From Paenibacillus radicibacter (GTDB taxonomy: Bacteria; Bacillota; Bacilli; Paenibacillales; NBRC-103111), in NCBI RefSeq assembly GCF_024721995.1, contig NZ_JANQBC010000007.1, positions 124,001 through 188,000 on the forward strand: a stretch of 64,000 bases of DNA, in the 5' to 3' direction. How positions within the stretch are numbered: the stretch's first letter is position 1; each line of letters starts with the position of its first letter. This document shows, piece by piece, positions 16,969 through 25,674 of this stretch. The translations under genes and the position numbers were made by a program. The notes below the pieces were generated by a model, which saw only the letters and a program-made list of their open reading frames with translations, was not told the DNA's origin and searched no databases.

Positions 16969-19251
16969 TTACGCAGTATACTTGTCACGCGCAATGCGTG
17001 TCGCCTCAACCATATTACGCAGGGAAGCAACAGTTTCTTCGTAACCACGTGTTTTCAAACCGCAGTCTGGATTGATCCAGAACAGCTTCGGATCAAGTAC
17101 GCGAAGTGCACGATCAATCATAGTTGTCATTTCCTCCACTTGCGGTACACGAGGGCTGTGGATGTCATACACACCTAAACCAATACCGAGTTCATATGTG
17201 TTCTGCTCGAAGCTATGGATCAGCTCACCATGACTACGGGATGTCTCGATAGAAATCACATCAGCATCCATTGCTTCAATGGAATCGATCATATCGTGGA
17301 ACTCGCAATAGCACATATGTGTATGAATTTGTGTTGTGTCTTGTACAGTTGAAGTCGTTAAGCGGAACGCTTTAACTGCCCATGCTAAGTATGCAGCTTG
17401 ATCTTCCGCTTTAAGTGGTAATCCTTCACGAACAGCAGGCTCATCGACTTGAATCATACCAATACCAGCTTGCTCAAGGGCTTCAACTTCTAGGCGAAGT
17501 GCATATGCGAGTTGATAAGCGATCTGCTCACGGGAAATATCATCACGAACAAATGACCAGTTCATGATTGTAATTGGGCCAGTAAGCATACCTTTTACCG
17601 GACGGTTCGTCTTGGATTGTGCATATTTCGTTTCTTCGACTGTCATTGGTGCAACAAACGCGACATCTCCGTAAATTACTGGAGGTTTCACACAACGAGA
17701 GCCGTAGGATTGCACCCATCCATGCTGAGTGAATGCGAATCCACCAAGTTTTTCTCCGAAGAACTCCACCATATCCGTACGTTCAAACTCACCATGTACA
17801 AGGACATCAATGCCGATTTCTTCTTGAAGTTTAATCCACAGGTCGATCTGTTCACGAATGAAGTTTGCGTATTGCTCCTCTTTCCATTCGCCTTTGCGCC
17901 ACAGTTGACGTGCTTTACGCACTTCAGCAGATTGTGGGAAACTGCCGATTGTTGTTGTTGGAAAAATCGGTAAATTCCATTTTGCAGCTTGGGCAATATT
18001 GCGCTGTGCAAATGGTTGTTTACGTGCAGGTGAATCACTGCTAACTGCTGCAACGGTTTGTTGAATGTCACTGCGATTGCGTGCAGCAGAATGCTTAATT
18101 GCGTGAATAGCAGCATCACATTGCTCAAGCTCGCTCGATACGGATTCTTTTCCATCTGTAAGAGCTTTAGCAAGAAGTTGAATTTCTTCCAATTTCTCAT
18201 CTGCAAATGCAAGAGCGCCAAGAAGTTCAGGCTGAAGCTTGGTTTCCCTCTTCACTGTAACAGGTACATGAAGCAAGCTGCATGAGGATTGAACAAGAAG
18301 GCGATCTGCAGGGACGATAGCAGCTAGCACATCAAGTAGTGCTAGCTTCTCACGAACATCTGCTTTCCAGATGCCACGACCGTCGATCACACCTGCACCA
18401 AGCACTTTGTCTGTTGGGAAGCCAAGTGTCTGGATCGCTTGCAAGTTGCCTTGTAATCCATGTACGAAATCAAGTCCAATACCCTGAACTGGAAGCCTAA
18501 CAATGTCTTCATAGTGATCGACTGCTTCAAAATACGTTTGCAGTAAGATGTTGAGGTTCGGCACTGCAGCCGTAAATGCGCTGTAAATTTTATTTAAACG
18601 CTGAATATCTTCGTTACTAACTTTTGTAACTAGTGAAGGCTCATCAATTTGTACCCACTGCACACCCTCAGCAGCAAGTTGCTCAAGCACTTCTACATAG
18701 AGCGGGATAAGGATATTTAACCAAGTATCAAATTGAGCAGCCGTATAGCCTTTGGATAGTTTCAAGAATGTAAGTGGACCTAGAATAACCGGTTTACCTG
18801 CAATCCCAAGCTTCTCTTTCGCTTCGCGATACGCGATAAGTGGTTTATTTTCAGTAAGGACAGGTGTAGTGTTATCGAATTCTGGCACGATATAGTGGTA
18901 GTTCGTATTGAACCACTTTGTCATCTCACTAGCTGTAGCTTCCTTCGTTCCGCGAGCAATACCGTAGTAAACGGATAGGGGAACGGTTCCGCCATCATAG
19001 GAGAAGCGTTTTGGAACAATACCGAACATTACTGCTGTATCAAGGACTTGATCATAATAGCTAAAGTCGCCGACAGGGATTAGATCAATCCCTTGTTCTT
19101 GCTGCTTGCGCAAATGATTCAAGCGAATTTCTTGTAATTGTTGGTGGAACTCGGATTCCTCTATTTTGCCAGCCCAGAATGCTTCTAATGCTTTCTTCCA
19201 CTGACGGTCTTCACCAATACGCGGATAGCCTAAGTTACTGCTCTTTACCAT
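16969..19251 (-). CDS. metE: Cobalamin-independent methionine synthase MetE
   Basis: This 760-residue protein transfers a methyl group from 5-methyltetrahydropteroyltriglutamate to homocysteine, the last step of methionine synthesis, in the cytosol. It has the two-barrel MetE plan: an N-terminal half starting SSNLGYPRIGEDRQWKKALEAFWAG, then FPTTTIGSFPQSAEVRKARQLW at the second domain. The zinc ligands are visible in IHTHMCYCEFHD and in NPDCGLKTRGYEE near the C-terminus. Length is normal. ATG 19251 has AGGAG eight bases upstream. A LysR-type gene lies 98 bases upstream in the same direction and is the likely regulator. I found no S-box or T-box leader in the short intergenic region. Confidence 0.96.
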   Translation of the reverse strand: MVKSSNLGYPRIGEDRQWKKALEAFWAGKIEESEFHQQLQEIRLNHLRKQQEQGIDLIPVGDFSYYDQVLDTAVMFGIVPKRFSYDGGTVPLSVYYGIARGTKEATASEMTKWFNTNYHYIVPEFDNTTPVLTENKPLIAYREAKEKLGIAGKPVILGPLTFLKLSKGYTAAQFDTWLNILIPLYVEVLEQLAAEGVQWVQIDEPSLVTKVSNEDIQRLNKIYSAFTAAVPNLNILLQTYFEAVDHYEDIVRLPVQGIGLDFVHGLQGNLQAIQTLGFPTDKVLGAGVIDGRGIWKADVREKLALLDVLAAIVPADRLLVQSSCSLLHVPVTVKRETKLQPELLGALAFADEKLEEIQLLAKALTDGKESVSSELEQCDAAIHAIKHSAARNRSDIQQTVAAVSSDSPARKQPFAQRNIAQAAKWNLPIFPTTTIGSFPQSAEVRKARQLWRKGEWKEEQYANFIREQIDLWIKLQEEIGIDVLVHGEFERTDMVEFFGEKLGGFAFTQHGWVQSYGSRCVKPPVIYGDVAFVAPMTVEETKYAQSKTNRPVKGMLTGPITIMNWSFVRDDISREQIAYQLAYALRLEVEALEQAGIGMIQVDEPAVREGLPLKAEDQAAYLAWAVKAFRLTTSTVQDTTQIHTHMCYCEFHDMIDSIEAMDADVISIETSRSHGELIHSFEQNTYELGIGLGVYDIHSPRVPQVEEMTTMIDRALRVLDPKLFWINPDCGLKTRGYEETVASLRNMVEATRIARDKYTA

Positions 19252-19349
19252 CTTGCAACACTCCTATTCGAATCATGTTACAAGAAAGATACCATGTTTT
19301 CTCAGGTATAGCGTAACTGGATAATCCTATATCTAGTCATAGCCAAAAG

Positions 19350-20261
19350 CTATACCAGATATTTGTTTACTGCACGGTGAAGTGCATCGACATAAGCCAT
19401 TCCAAGCTTGGAGAGGGATGCACTGCGGTGGGAGATCCAGCCTACATTGATCGTCTCGTCACAATCGAGGGGAACGGGGATGATCTCACTGCCGTTTAAA
19501 TCCGCACTTAACACACCAGTTGAGATTGTATATCCATTAAGTCCAATTAACAGATTGAATAAAGTGGCTCGATCATTCACACGGATGCTTTTGGGATGAG
19601 ACAACGTACTTAATATCTCCTCTGCAAAATGGAATGAGTTGTACTCCCCTTGATCAAATGATAAATAGGGGTACGCCTCAAGCTGTTCAATCGTGACGAT
19701 CGACTGCTTCGCCAAGGGGTTATTTGTACTAATAAAGACGTGTGGTTTCGCGATAAAAAGACTATTGAACTGCAGATTCGCACTCTTGAGCAGGTTATTG
19801 ATCACTTTTCCGTTAAATTCATTGAGATAAATAATACCGATCTCGCTGCGCATCTGACTGACATCTTCAATGATCTCGTAGGTTTTCGTCTCACGCAGTG
19901 CTAATTCATACTCATCCTGTCCGTATTCTTGTACGAGACTGACGAAAGCATTAACGGCAAAGGCATAGTGTTGTGTCGATACGGAAAAATGCTGCGGAGA
20001 AGGCTTCGCATTGAGGTATCTACTCTCAAGAAGCTCTGCCTGCTCTACAACTTGCCTAGCATAACTTAAGAATTCAACACCTTCTTTGGACAGCGAGATT
20101 CCTTTATTGGAACGTTCGAATATTTCAATCTGCATTTCTTCTTCAAGATCTTTGATCGCATTGGATAAGCTTGGTTGGGAAATAAAGAGCCGCTTGGCAG
20201 CTTCATTAATGGAGCCGCGATTGGCGACTTCAATGACGTATTTTAACTGTTGTAGGGTCAA
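19350..20261 (-). CDS. LysR-family transcriptional regulator, probable regulator of metE
   Basis: A 303-residue LysR protein: the N-terminal helix-turn-helix MTLQQLKYVIEVANRGSINEAAKRLFISQPSLSNAIKDLEEE is followed by a periplasmic-binding-like effector domain (from about residue 90). The start is TTG 20261 with AAGGAG nine bases upstream. It is placed directly before metE. In several Firmicutes, LysR proteins (MtaR/CmbR group) control methionine or cysteine genes, so a role in sulfur amino acid control is reasonable. The effector is not known. Confidence 0.88.
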   Translation of the reverse strand: MTLQQLKYVIEVANRGSINEAAKRLFISQPSLSNAIKDLEEEMQIEIFERSNKGISLSKEGVEFLSYARQVVEQAELLESRYLNAKPSPQHFSVSTQHYAFAVNAFVSLVQEYGQDEYELALRETKTYEIIEDVSQMRSEIGIIYLNEFNGKVINNLLKSANLQFNSLFIAKPHVFISTNNPLAKQSIVTIEQLEAYPYLSFDQGEYNSFHFAEEILSTLSHPKSIRVNDRATLFNLLIGLNGYTISTGVLSADLNGSEIIPVPLDCDETINVGWISHRSASLSKLGMAYVDALHRAVNKYLV

Positions 20262-20343
20262 GGCTAAGCACTCCTTTTGAAAAAAGCGTTAGCCTCATTA
20301 TAAGCGAAGATATTGTAATTGGGTGAAGGAAAAGCGGGGAATG

Positions 20344-20928
20344 TTAAGCTTTAAAGCCTTCCAGTCCCAAGGAAATGACGTGCATCGTATCTTCTAAGGC
20401 GTTTTCATCGACAGTTCCATTTGCAAGCCATAATGCTATTTCATTCAAAGCACCTGATACGAAATGGGTTAGAGCATCAAGTGATGCATGCTTGACAAAT
20501 CCACCTTGCTGCATGATCTCAAATTGTCCCCGCAAGAGGCGCATCGAATGATTCGCATCCATCGTTCGCCACTCTTCAGCCCCAAGCACCGAAGGTCCAT
20601 CAATGAGCATAATGCGCTTGTTACGATCTTCAACAGAGGCTAAGACGAATGCACGACAACCAAGTTCAAGCTGCTGCCATACATCTTCACTTGTTGATGC
20701 TTCTTGCTCCACGCGCGATGCGACCTCTTGCTGAACCACTTCCAGTACACTGCGAAACAGCTCTTTCTTATTGCGAAAATGATGATACACGGCTCCCCTG
20801 GTCAGGTTCGCTTCTTGCACGATTGACTCTAGTGCAGCTCCTGCATAACCATGTACGGTAAAATGTGTTCTGGCAATGTCGAGGAGTCTTTGAATGGTTT
20901 CATTCGTCTCTTCTTTATTTCTCTTCAT
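20344..20928 (-). CDS. TetR/AcrR-family regulator
   Basis: A 194-residue AcrR-type regulator with N-terminal DNA-binding region [48 protein letters not shown]. The start is taken at ATG 20928 ([10 protein letters not shown]), which overlaps the end of the upstream VOC gene by 14 bases, so the two are translationally coupled. The longer frame to 21003 lies inside the VOC gene. A perfect inverted repeat at 21413-21433 upstream of the operon resembles the TACATACAT...ATGTATGTA operators of AcrR-type repressors. Confidence 0.86.
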   Translation of the reverse strand: MKRNKEETNETIQRLLDIARTHFTVHGYAGAALESIVQEANLTRGAVYHHFRNKKELFRSVLEVVQQEVASRVEQEASTSEDVWQQLELGCRAFVLASVEDRNKRIMLIDGPSVLGAEEWRTMDANHSMRLLRGQFEIMQQGGFVKHASLDALTHFVSGALNEIALWLANGTVDENALEDTMHVISLGLEGFKA

Positions 20929-21364
20929 GATGAGATGACTCCCAGACTTCTTCTGCATATTGGTTGCTGAATTCTTCAGATGGTGGAATGATTGTAATGA
21001 CATCGATCAGGACCCCACTTGGATCTGCTGTAATAAAGTGGCGTTGTCCGAAATCTTCACTGCGCAGCTCAGAGAGGAGTGGGAGATTAGCTTGCGTAAT
21101 CAAGCGTTCATACTCTGCATCAACATCTGCTACCTCAAAGTTCAGAATCAAGCCCTGAACTCTATTCTGGTACGCTTCTGGAATTGTGGCATGAGCAGGG
21201 TCCATGATTGCGAGTTCATAAGCTGTTTCACTGCCTGTAGAGCGCAAGCTTACATACCAATCTGCCTCAAAAACAGCCTCAAATCCAAAGTATTCCTTGT
21301 AAAAGGTGGACGTTGCCGCAACCTGATCCGTTAGAATAACAGGGTAAAAGCTCGATATTTTCAT
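20915..21364 (-). CDS. VOC-superfamily (glyoxalase/bleomycin-resistance-like) protein
   Basis: A 149-residue protein with two beta-alpha-beta-beta-beta VOC modules: [30 protein letters not shown] at the start and [16 protein letters not shown] then [11 protein letters not shown] in the second half. Such proteins bind or modify small electrophiles or antibiotics. The metal ligands and substrate cannot be assigned. It is the first gene of an operon with the overlapping TetR gene and divergent from the GyrI-like gene, suggesting one stress-response unit. Confidence 0.83.
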   Translation of the reverse strand: MKISSFYPVILTDQVAATSTFYKEYFGFEAVFEADWYVSLRSTGSETAYELAIMDPAHATIPEAYQNRVQGLILNFEVADVDAEYERLITQANLPLLSELRSEDFGQRHFITADPSGVLIDVITIIPPSEEFSNQYAEEVWESSHHEEK

Positions 21365-21412
21365 GAATAACAGCTCCTTAAATAAATGTTGGTTATTTAT
21401 GGATTCAGATTA

Positions 21413-21433
21413 ACATACATACAGAATGTATGT
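21413..21433. promoter_or_regulatory. Candidate TetR operator (VOC/TetR versus GyrI-like genes)
   Basis: ACATACAT-ACAGA-ATGTATGT is a perfect 8-base inverted repeat in the divergent intergenic region and resembles known AcrR-type sites. A looser CATAC-rich motif follows at about 21471-21492. Confidence 0.7.
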
Positions 21434-21546
21434 AAATAATTATTTTCAGAAAATTACATAAAATAAGCAAAACATACCTGACATACAGATGTCTAGTTTC
21501 CTCGTGTAAGATGAAAATAAATGAATTAACGTAAGGGGTTATGACT

Positions 21547-22188
21547 ATGGGAACGAATGCAATCAAGCTTGATCTAGCGAAAATGGACAAAACATATTAC
21601 GGGACACGATCCGTACCCACATTAATCGAACTGGCTCCGTTGCCATATGTTGTGATTGATGGAAAGGGGGACCCGGACACGGAGGTGTTTAAGGTTGCAG
21701 TTGAAGCTCTGTACAGCGTTGCTTATGGGGTTAAGATGATGTGTAAGAAAGAAGGGCGGGACTTTACGGTTGCGAAGCTTGAAGGACAGTGGTGGGTTGA
21801 AGACGCAGCATGGGAAGAAGCGAATCAGGATATGTCTCAAATACCGCGAAGCGAGTGGCTATGGAGATTAATTATTAGGATGCTTGACTTTGTCGATCAG
21901 GAAGTGGTAGATAAGGCTCGACAAGTTGCTGCCCATAAGAAAAAAGAGCTTGATCGGATTGATCAAGTCTCTTATGAGCGTATACATGAGGGTTTATGTG
22001 TTCAAATGCTGCACATCGGTCCATTTCGTACGGAACCGGAAACGGTGAAAGTAATGGAGGCTTTCATGAAGGAGAATTCACTTCACATTAGTGGATTGCA
22101 TCATGAAATCTATTTATCAGACTTTCGCAGAGTGGAGCCGTCAGCGAGGAAGACGATACTTCGTTATCCCGTTACAAGAACCATTTAG
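21547..22188 (+). CDS. GyrI-like small-molecule-binding domain protein
   Basis: A 213-residue protein of the GyrI-like family (COG4832 type). It has YYGTRSVPTLIELAPLPYVVIDGKGDP at the N-terminus, EGQWWVED, and a C-terminal LCVQMLHIGPFRTEPETV segment with LHHEIYLSDFRR before the end. Related proteins bind or hydrolyse cyclic or cationic drugs. I chose ATG 21547, which has AAGGGG eight bases upstream, over the in-frame ATG at 21541. It is divergent from the VOC/TetR pair. The 3' end overlaps the convergent small membrane protein by 17 bases. Confidence 0.85.
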   Translation: MGTNAIKLDLAKMDKTYYGTRSVPTLIELAPLPYVVIDGKGDPDTEVFKVAVEALYSVAYGVKMMCKKEGRDFTVAKLEGQWWVEDAAWEEANQDMSQIPRSEWLWRLIIRMLDFVDQEVVDKARQVAAHKKKELDRIDQVSYERIHEGLCVQMLHIGPFRTEPETVKVMEAFMKENSLHISGLHHEIYLSDFRRVEPSARKTILRYPVTRTI

Positions 22189-22441
22189 GTAGCAGTATGG
22201 AGATCGTCATCCCGATAGCACCAGCCCACATCAAGTAGGATTTGAAGATGGACTTCAGGATTGTCTGATCTTCTTCAATGACTTCCTGATGGTCTTTACT
22301 CATCTCATGGTCTAATTCAGCCAAGTTAGGCTTAACACGGTTTCTTGAAGCACCAACGGAGAAGGCCCCTTTAACGATTAATGCAAGAATAAGAACAGCT
22401 CCAGAAATGATAAACAAGTAGTTGGATATGTGTGTGATCAT
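22172..22441 (-). CDS. Small two-helix membrane protein, tandem paralogue A
   Basis: The 89-residue product has an N-terminal hydrophobic helix (ISNYLFIISGAVLILALIVKGAFSVG), a charged middle (SRNRVKPNLAELDHEMSKDHQEVIEED) and a C-terminal helix ending SILLPKWFL. I recognise no family. It is clearly homologous to the next gene upstream (22636-22902): both share the layout and the SILLPK ending. The start is set at ATG 22441, the position equivalent to the paralogue, preceded by AAAGGA. It overlaps the convergent GyrI-like gene by 17 bases. Confidence 0.7.
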   Translation of the reverse strand: MITHISNYLFIISGAVLILALIVKGAFSVGASRNRVKPNLAELDHEMSKDHQEVIEEDQTILKSIFKSYLMWAGAIGMTISILLPKWFL

Positions 22442-22595
22442 CGTTGAACACATCCTTTGCTGATTAGTAGATGTCTCATGTTATCCGAATGGAGCAGGAG
22501 AATAGGTTAATTATAGAGAATTTTGTGAGAAATACAAAGGGCATGGTTAAAGAGGTTTATTCGAAATATAATATCTGAATGTGTTCAAAGAAATG

Positions 22596-22615
22596 GCCAT
22601 CCCACGAAGGATGGC
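22596..22615 (-). terminator. Hairpin between the two small membrane protein genes
   Basis: GCCATCC (22596-22602) and GGATGGC (22609-22615) form a 7-base stem just downstream of the 22902-22636 gene. The T-tract is poor. Confidence 0.45.
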
Positions 22616-22635
22616 TTTAATTATATCGTAATATT

Positions 22636-22902
22636 TTATATAAAATATTTAGGCAAGAGGATGGAGACAACCATTCCGATAAAGCCAATCCAGACCAAGT
22701 AGGATCTGATTATGGCCCCTAGAATATTTCCATCCTTCTCCTGCACGGAAAGAACGTCTTCACGCAAATCTTTGTCCAGTTCCGTAGGTGATGGCACAAT
22801 ACGTTTGCGTGATTCGCCAAATGAGGCAGCTCCATTAATGATGAGTCCGATAACAAGGGTTGCGGATGAGACAATAAATAAGTAATCCACGAATTGTATC
22901 AT
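22636..22902 (-). CDS. Small two-helix membrane protein, tandem paralogue B
   Basis: The 88-residue product starts MIQFVDYLFIVSSATLVIGLIINGAASFGESRKRIVP and ends MVVSILLPKYFI: two membrane helices around a charged linker with acidic EDVLSVQEKDGN. It is the upstream member of the tandem pair with the 22172 gene, aligned over the full length. The ribosome site AAAGGATGGATGCACAG-ATG is built like that of its paralogue, which decides the start. The function is unknown. Such paired two-helix proteins are often small membrane modulators, but nothing here proves it. Confidence 0.7.
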   Translation of the reverse strand: MIQFVDYLFIVSSATLVIGLIINGAASFGESRKRIVPSPTELDKDLREDVLSVQEKDGNILGAIIRSYLVWIGFIGMVVSILLPKYFI

Positions 22903-22984
22903 CTGTGCATCCATCCTTTACAATTTATTAATGAAGATATGCTCCAGATTCGACAAAGTGCATAAATTTTCCTTTTTAATAATC

Positions 22985-23716
22985 TTATTGCACTTGAGCA
23001 AGATGCAGATCAAACCATGCCTTCGCACGTTCTAACATGCCAAGTGTGATGTGATGATTCACACCGGAATACTCAACCATTTGAAGCTGATCTGTTGGGA
23101 TATGGACATGTTGCTCCATGAAGTAGCGCTGACTCTGGATAGGGATCGTTGTGTCTTCCTTCCCATGAAGGATCAACACGGCTCTATTTGGCTCAAATTG
23201 GATTTTGGACAATGGATCATGCGCTTGGAAAATAGACATCTCTTCTTCACTCATCGGCGGTGCACCATGCATCGCACGGTATAGCTCTTCGAACTTACTC
23301 CACGCACAGGAAGCATTCTTAATGACAGCGGTTGAAATTAAAGGCTGTTTCGTCCATGCCCCTGACGCAATGAAACCGCCGCAGGAATTGCCCATAATGC
23401 CAACTCGATTGCCGTCTTGTGTAAGCTCGGTTGCAATGCGAGCAGCATCTTCAGCACCCTGCAAGACAACACTCCAGAAATTTTGCTGCAGCACAGTTGG
23501 ATTGAAATAATCGAGCGTGCCGCGCTCTCCATGCAGTGGAAGTTCAGGTACGACTGTTGTATACCCCCAGCCTGCAACGGTGGATGCAAAGAATGTATAG
23601 TCTTGAATCGTAGAACTCCACCCGTGATAGAGGATGATTGTTCCGATGGATGGTCCGATTGGTTCTACGCGCAAGCAGGGCACTTGGGCAATGATGGTAT
23701 GTACAGGTTTGTTCAT
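22985..23716 (-). CDS. Alpha/beta hydrolase (YitV/YjfP-type esterase-like)
   Basis: A 243-residue soluble hydrolase. The oxyanion strand is IGTIILYHGWSSTIQDY and the nucleophile elbow is GNSCGG (Ser111, Cys in place of the usual x). The acid is in LILHGKEDTTIP and the catalytic His in EYSGVNHHIT. The substrate is unknown. The start at ATG 23716 has GGAG upstream. It is divergent from the TetR gene at 23875 and shares the intergenic region with its operator, so it may belong to the same regulon. Confidence 0.84.
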   Translation of the reverse strand: MNKPVHTIIAQVPCLRVEPIGPSIGTIILYHGWSSTIQDYTFFASTVAGWGYTTVVPELPLHGERGTLDYFNPTVLQQNFWSVVLQGAEDAARIATELTQDGNRVGIMGNSCGGFIASGAWTKQPLISTAVIKNASCAWSKFEELYRAMHGAPPMSEEEMSIFQAHDPLSKIQFEPNRAVLILHGKEDTTIPIQSQRYFMEQHVHIPTDQLQMVEYSGVNHHITLGMLERAKAWFDLHLAQVQ

Positions 23717-23809
23717 GATGGTGATCTCCTATCGGTCAGTTATATTTATATCATTACCATACCACATCAAAATTCCTATTGACATTGGAAAGCAATCGAG
23801 CTAATCTAA

Positions 23810-23827
23810 TGTCAGTAATCACTGACA
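23810..23827. promoter_or_regulatory. Candidate TetR operator, copy 1 (TGTCAGT-N4-ACTGACA)
   Basis: TGTCAGT-AATC-ACTGACA is a perfect inverted repeat 48 bases before the TetR start. The same half-sites recur at 24480-24497 before the DMT transporter. Confidence 0.75.
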
Positions 23828-23845
23828 GACATTTATTGTAAGAAG

Positions 23846-23874
23846 GGGATTGGGATTGGGATTGGGATTGGGAT
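23846..23874 (+). repeat. GGGATT hexanucleotide tandem repeat in the ribosome-binding region
   Basis: Four full GGGATT units plus GGGAT run directly up to the ATG of the TetR gene. The only stronger Shine-Dalgarno-like sequence (AAGGGG, 23843-23848) merges into the first unit. Confidence 0.85.
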
Positions 23875-24462
23875 ATGGATAACTCGAAAATGGGGACTAG
23901 TGATCGATTGCTGATGGCTGCGATCAACCTAATCTCAGAGCGCGGCTACAATGGCGTTACAACACAAGAGATTGCGACAGCCGCAGGACTTAGTGAGAAA
24001 ACCTTATTCCGTCACTTCGGTAGTAAGCTAAACCTACTAGAATCCGCAGTAGATCGTTTCCATTATGGGAATGAGATGCGAAAGCTGTTTAAGGAAAAGC
24101 TAGTGTGGGAACTGGAAGAAGATTTGCTTATGGTTTGCAGAGAGTATCATGAGATCATGAATCGTAATCGGAAGATTGTACAGATCAACTTAAGGGAAGC
24201 GACACTGCTGCCCGAGCTTCGTGAACGTGCACACCAATATCCAAAAGAGTTACTTGAATTTCTGACCGAATACTTCATCGAGATGGGTAAGAGAGGAAAG
24301 TTGATTCAGACAAATCCGAGGATGCATGCCTTTACATTCATGATGTCGCATTTCGGTGCGTTTGTGAACGATCTGGATTCAGGAAAGAGCTACCCCGGAA
24401 TTCAACTGGAACCATTTATGATAGAAAGTGTGAAGCTATTCGCTAGGGCATTAACTCCCTAG
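23875..24462 (+). CDS. TetR/AcrR-family regulator of the downstream DMT transporter
   Basis: A 195-residue regulator, paralogous to the one at 6442-7029: LLMAAINLISERGYNGVTTQEIATAAGLSEKTLFRHFGSK against the corresponding region there, and matching C-termini (LFARALTP/FTRALTP). The recognition helix differs (SEKTLFRHF versus NEVTLFRQF), consistent with the different operator. It is followed 66 bases later by the DMT gene, with an operator copy before each. Translation starts right behind the GGGATT repeat, which could make expression vary with repeat number (inference). Confidence 0.87.
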   Translation: MDNSKMGTSDRLLMAAINLISERGYNGVTTQEIATAAGLSEKTLFRHFGSKLNLLESAVDRFHYGNEMRKLFKEKLVWELEEDLLMVCREYHEIMNRNRKIVQINLREATLLPELRERAHQYPKELLEFLTEYFIEMGKRGKLIQTNPRMHAFTFMMSHFGAFVNDLDSGKSYPGIQLEPFMIESVKLFARALTP

Positions 24463-24479
24463 TTTTTTTACAGCATTTA

Positions 24480-24497
24480 TGTCAGTCAGTACTGACA
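24480..24497. promoter_or_regulatory. Candidate TetR operator, copy 2 (before DMT transporter)
   Basis: TGTCAGT-CAGT-ACTGACA has the same seven-base arms as 23810-23827, with a different 4-base spacer. It lies 32 bases before the transporter start. Confidence 0.75.
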
Positions 24498-24528
24498 GTC
24501 TATTAACCGTTTTTGGAGGATGATGATA

Positions 24529-25503
24529 ATGAAATTTAGTCAATTATTTACAAAAGGAAGTAACGTGAAGCTCGCATATTTGTTTGCTGTGATCAACGCG
24601 GTTGTCATTGGGATATCCTTCATGTTGGTAAAGAAGACATTAGATTACGCAAGTCCACTCGATACACTGACATTTCGCTTTGCCGCTGCATTTGTCATCT
24701 TGTTAATCGTTCTAGCTTGTGGACTTGTGAAGTTGAACTACCGCGGCAAGCCCTTCTATAAGCTGCTACTGCTAGCAAGCATGTACCCGCTTGGATACTT
24801 TATCCTTCAGACGTTGGGCCTTAAATCTGCGACCTCCGCAGAAGGCGGAATCATTAGTGCATTTACACCGATTATTACGATGGCTATTGCTTCCCTCTTT
24901 TTAAAAGAATCGACGACGCTTCTTCAAAAGTTGTTTACTTTCTTATCGATTTTCGGAGTTGTGTTTATCTTTATCATGAAAGGCAGCAGTGTGGATCTAT
25001 CGAAGATGTCAGGTATTATCCTACTCCTTGTTGCATGTGTCGTATTCGCTGGATATAGTGTGCTAACTCGGTTTGTCGCGAAGGATTTCACCCCAATGGA
25101 AATCAGTTATGTTCTTATTGGAACGGGGTTTATCGTTATGATGTTAATGTCACTCACTTCACACGGACTAAGCGGAACATGGGATGCGCTTGTTACACCG
25201 TTTGCAACCCCGACATTTACACTACTCATTGTTCTGATTGGTGTGATTCAGATCGTGACTGCGTTTCTAGCTAGTTTCGTGCTTGCCCGAATCAAAGCGT
25301 CCCAGATGACGGTATTTACGAACCTTTCAACGGTTGTCTCCATTGTTGCAGGCGCTGTATTTCTTGGCGAACAAGTAACTTGGTATCACCTAATAGGATC
25401 GATGTTAATTGTCGTTGGGGTCATTGGAGCAACAAGGTTTGCAGGAAAGAAAGTACATTTTGCAAAAACATCCACGGAGCATGCAACTGCATTGAAATCA
25501 TAA
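24529..25503 (+). CDS. DMT-superfamily transporter with EamA domains
   Basis: A 324-residue, ten-helix protein with two EamA repeats. The first spans about 20-145 (ISFMLVKKTLDYASPLDTLTFRF, EGGIISAFTPIITMAIASLFLKES), the second about 160-305 (FAGYSVLTRFVAKDF, SIVAGAVFLGEQVTW). The family exports metabolites or drugs. ATG 24529 is chosen because GGAGGA lies eight bases upstream; two ATGs closer to it overlap the site. It is controlled in all likelihood by the adjacent TetR protein. Confidence 0.88.
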   Translation: MKFSQLFTKGSNVKLAYLFAVINAVVIGISFMLVKKTLDYASPLDTLTFRFAAAFVILLIVLACGLVKLNYRGKPFYKLLLLASMYPLGYFILQTLGLKSATSAEGGIISAFTPIITMAIASLFLKESTTLLQKLFTFLSIFGVVFIFIMKGSSVDLSKMSGIILLLVACVVFAGYSVLTRFVAKDFTPMEISYVLIGTGFIVMMLMSLTSHGLSGTWDALVTPFATPTFTLLIVLIGVIQIVTAFLASFVLARIKASQMTVFTNLSTVVSIVAGAVFLGEQVTWYHLIGSMLIVVGVIGATRFAGKKVHFAKTSTEHATALKS

Positions 25504-25521
25504 GGATGAGAAGGATTAATG

Positions 25522-25555
25522 AGCCTTGAGCGACCATTGCTTGAGGCTTTTTTTT
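25522..25555 (+). terminator. Terminator of the TetR-DMT operon
   Basis: AGCCTTGAGC (25522-25531) pairs with GCTTGAGGCT (25539-25548), using two G-U pairs, and is followed by eight T. Confidence 0.85.
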
Positions 25556-25590
25556 GTTTTAAAAAAGGTTTTTAATTTTTTTCTAAATCA

Positions 25591-25617
25591 TGTCGATTAC
25601 ACGAATAGCCATTCGTT
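25591..25617 (+). promoter_or_regulatory. Candidate ECF42-type promoter before the hydrolase gene
   Basis: TGTCGA (-35) and CGTT (-10) are separated by 17 bases, 58 bases before the hydrolase start. The same box and spacing with CGTC occur at 28829-28855; ECF42 targets are known for a TGTCGA -35. Confidence 0.6.
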
Positions 25618-25674
25618 GTCTTAGTAAAGGGCAAGAAGATGGCAAACAAATGAAACCTAAAGGAGAATGAAAAT

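Noticed and set aside
19252..19349. S-box, T-box or cobalamin riboswitch before metE
   Set aside because: Only 98 bases separate metE from the LysR gene and no S-box core or T-box motif is seen.
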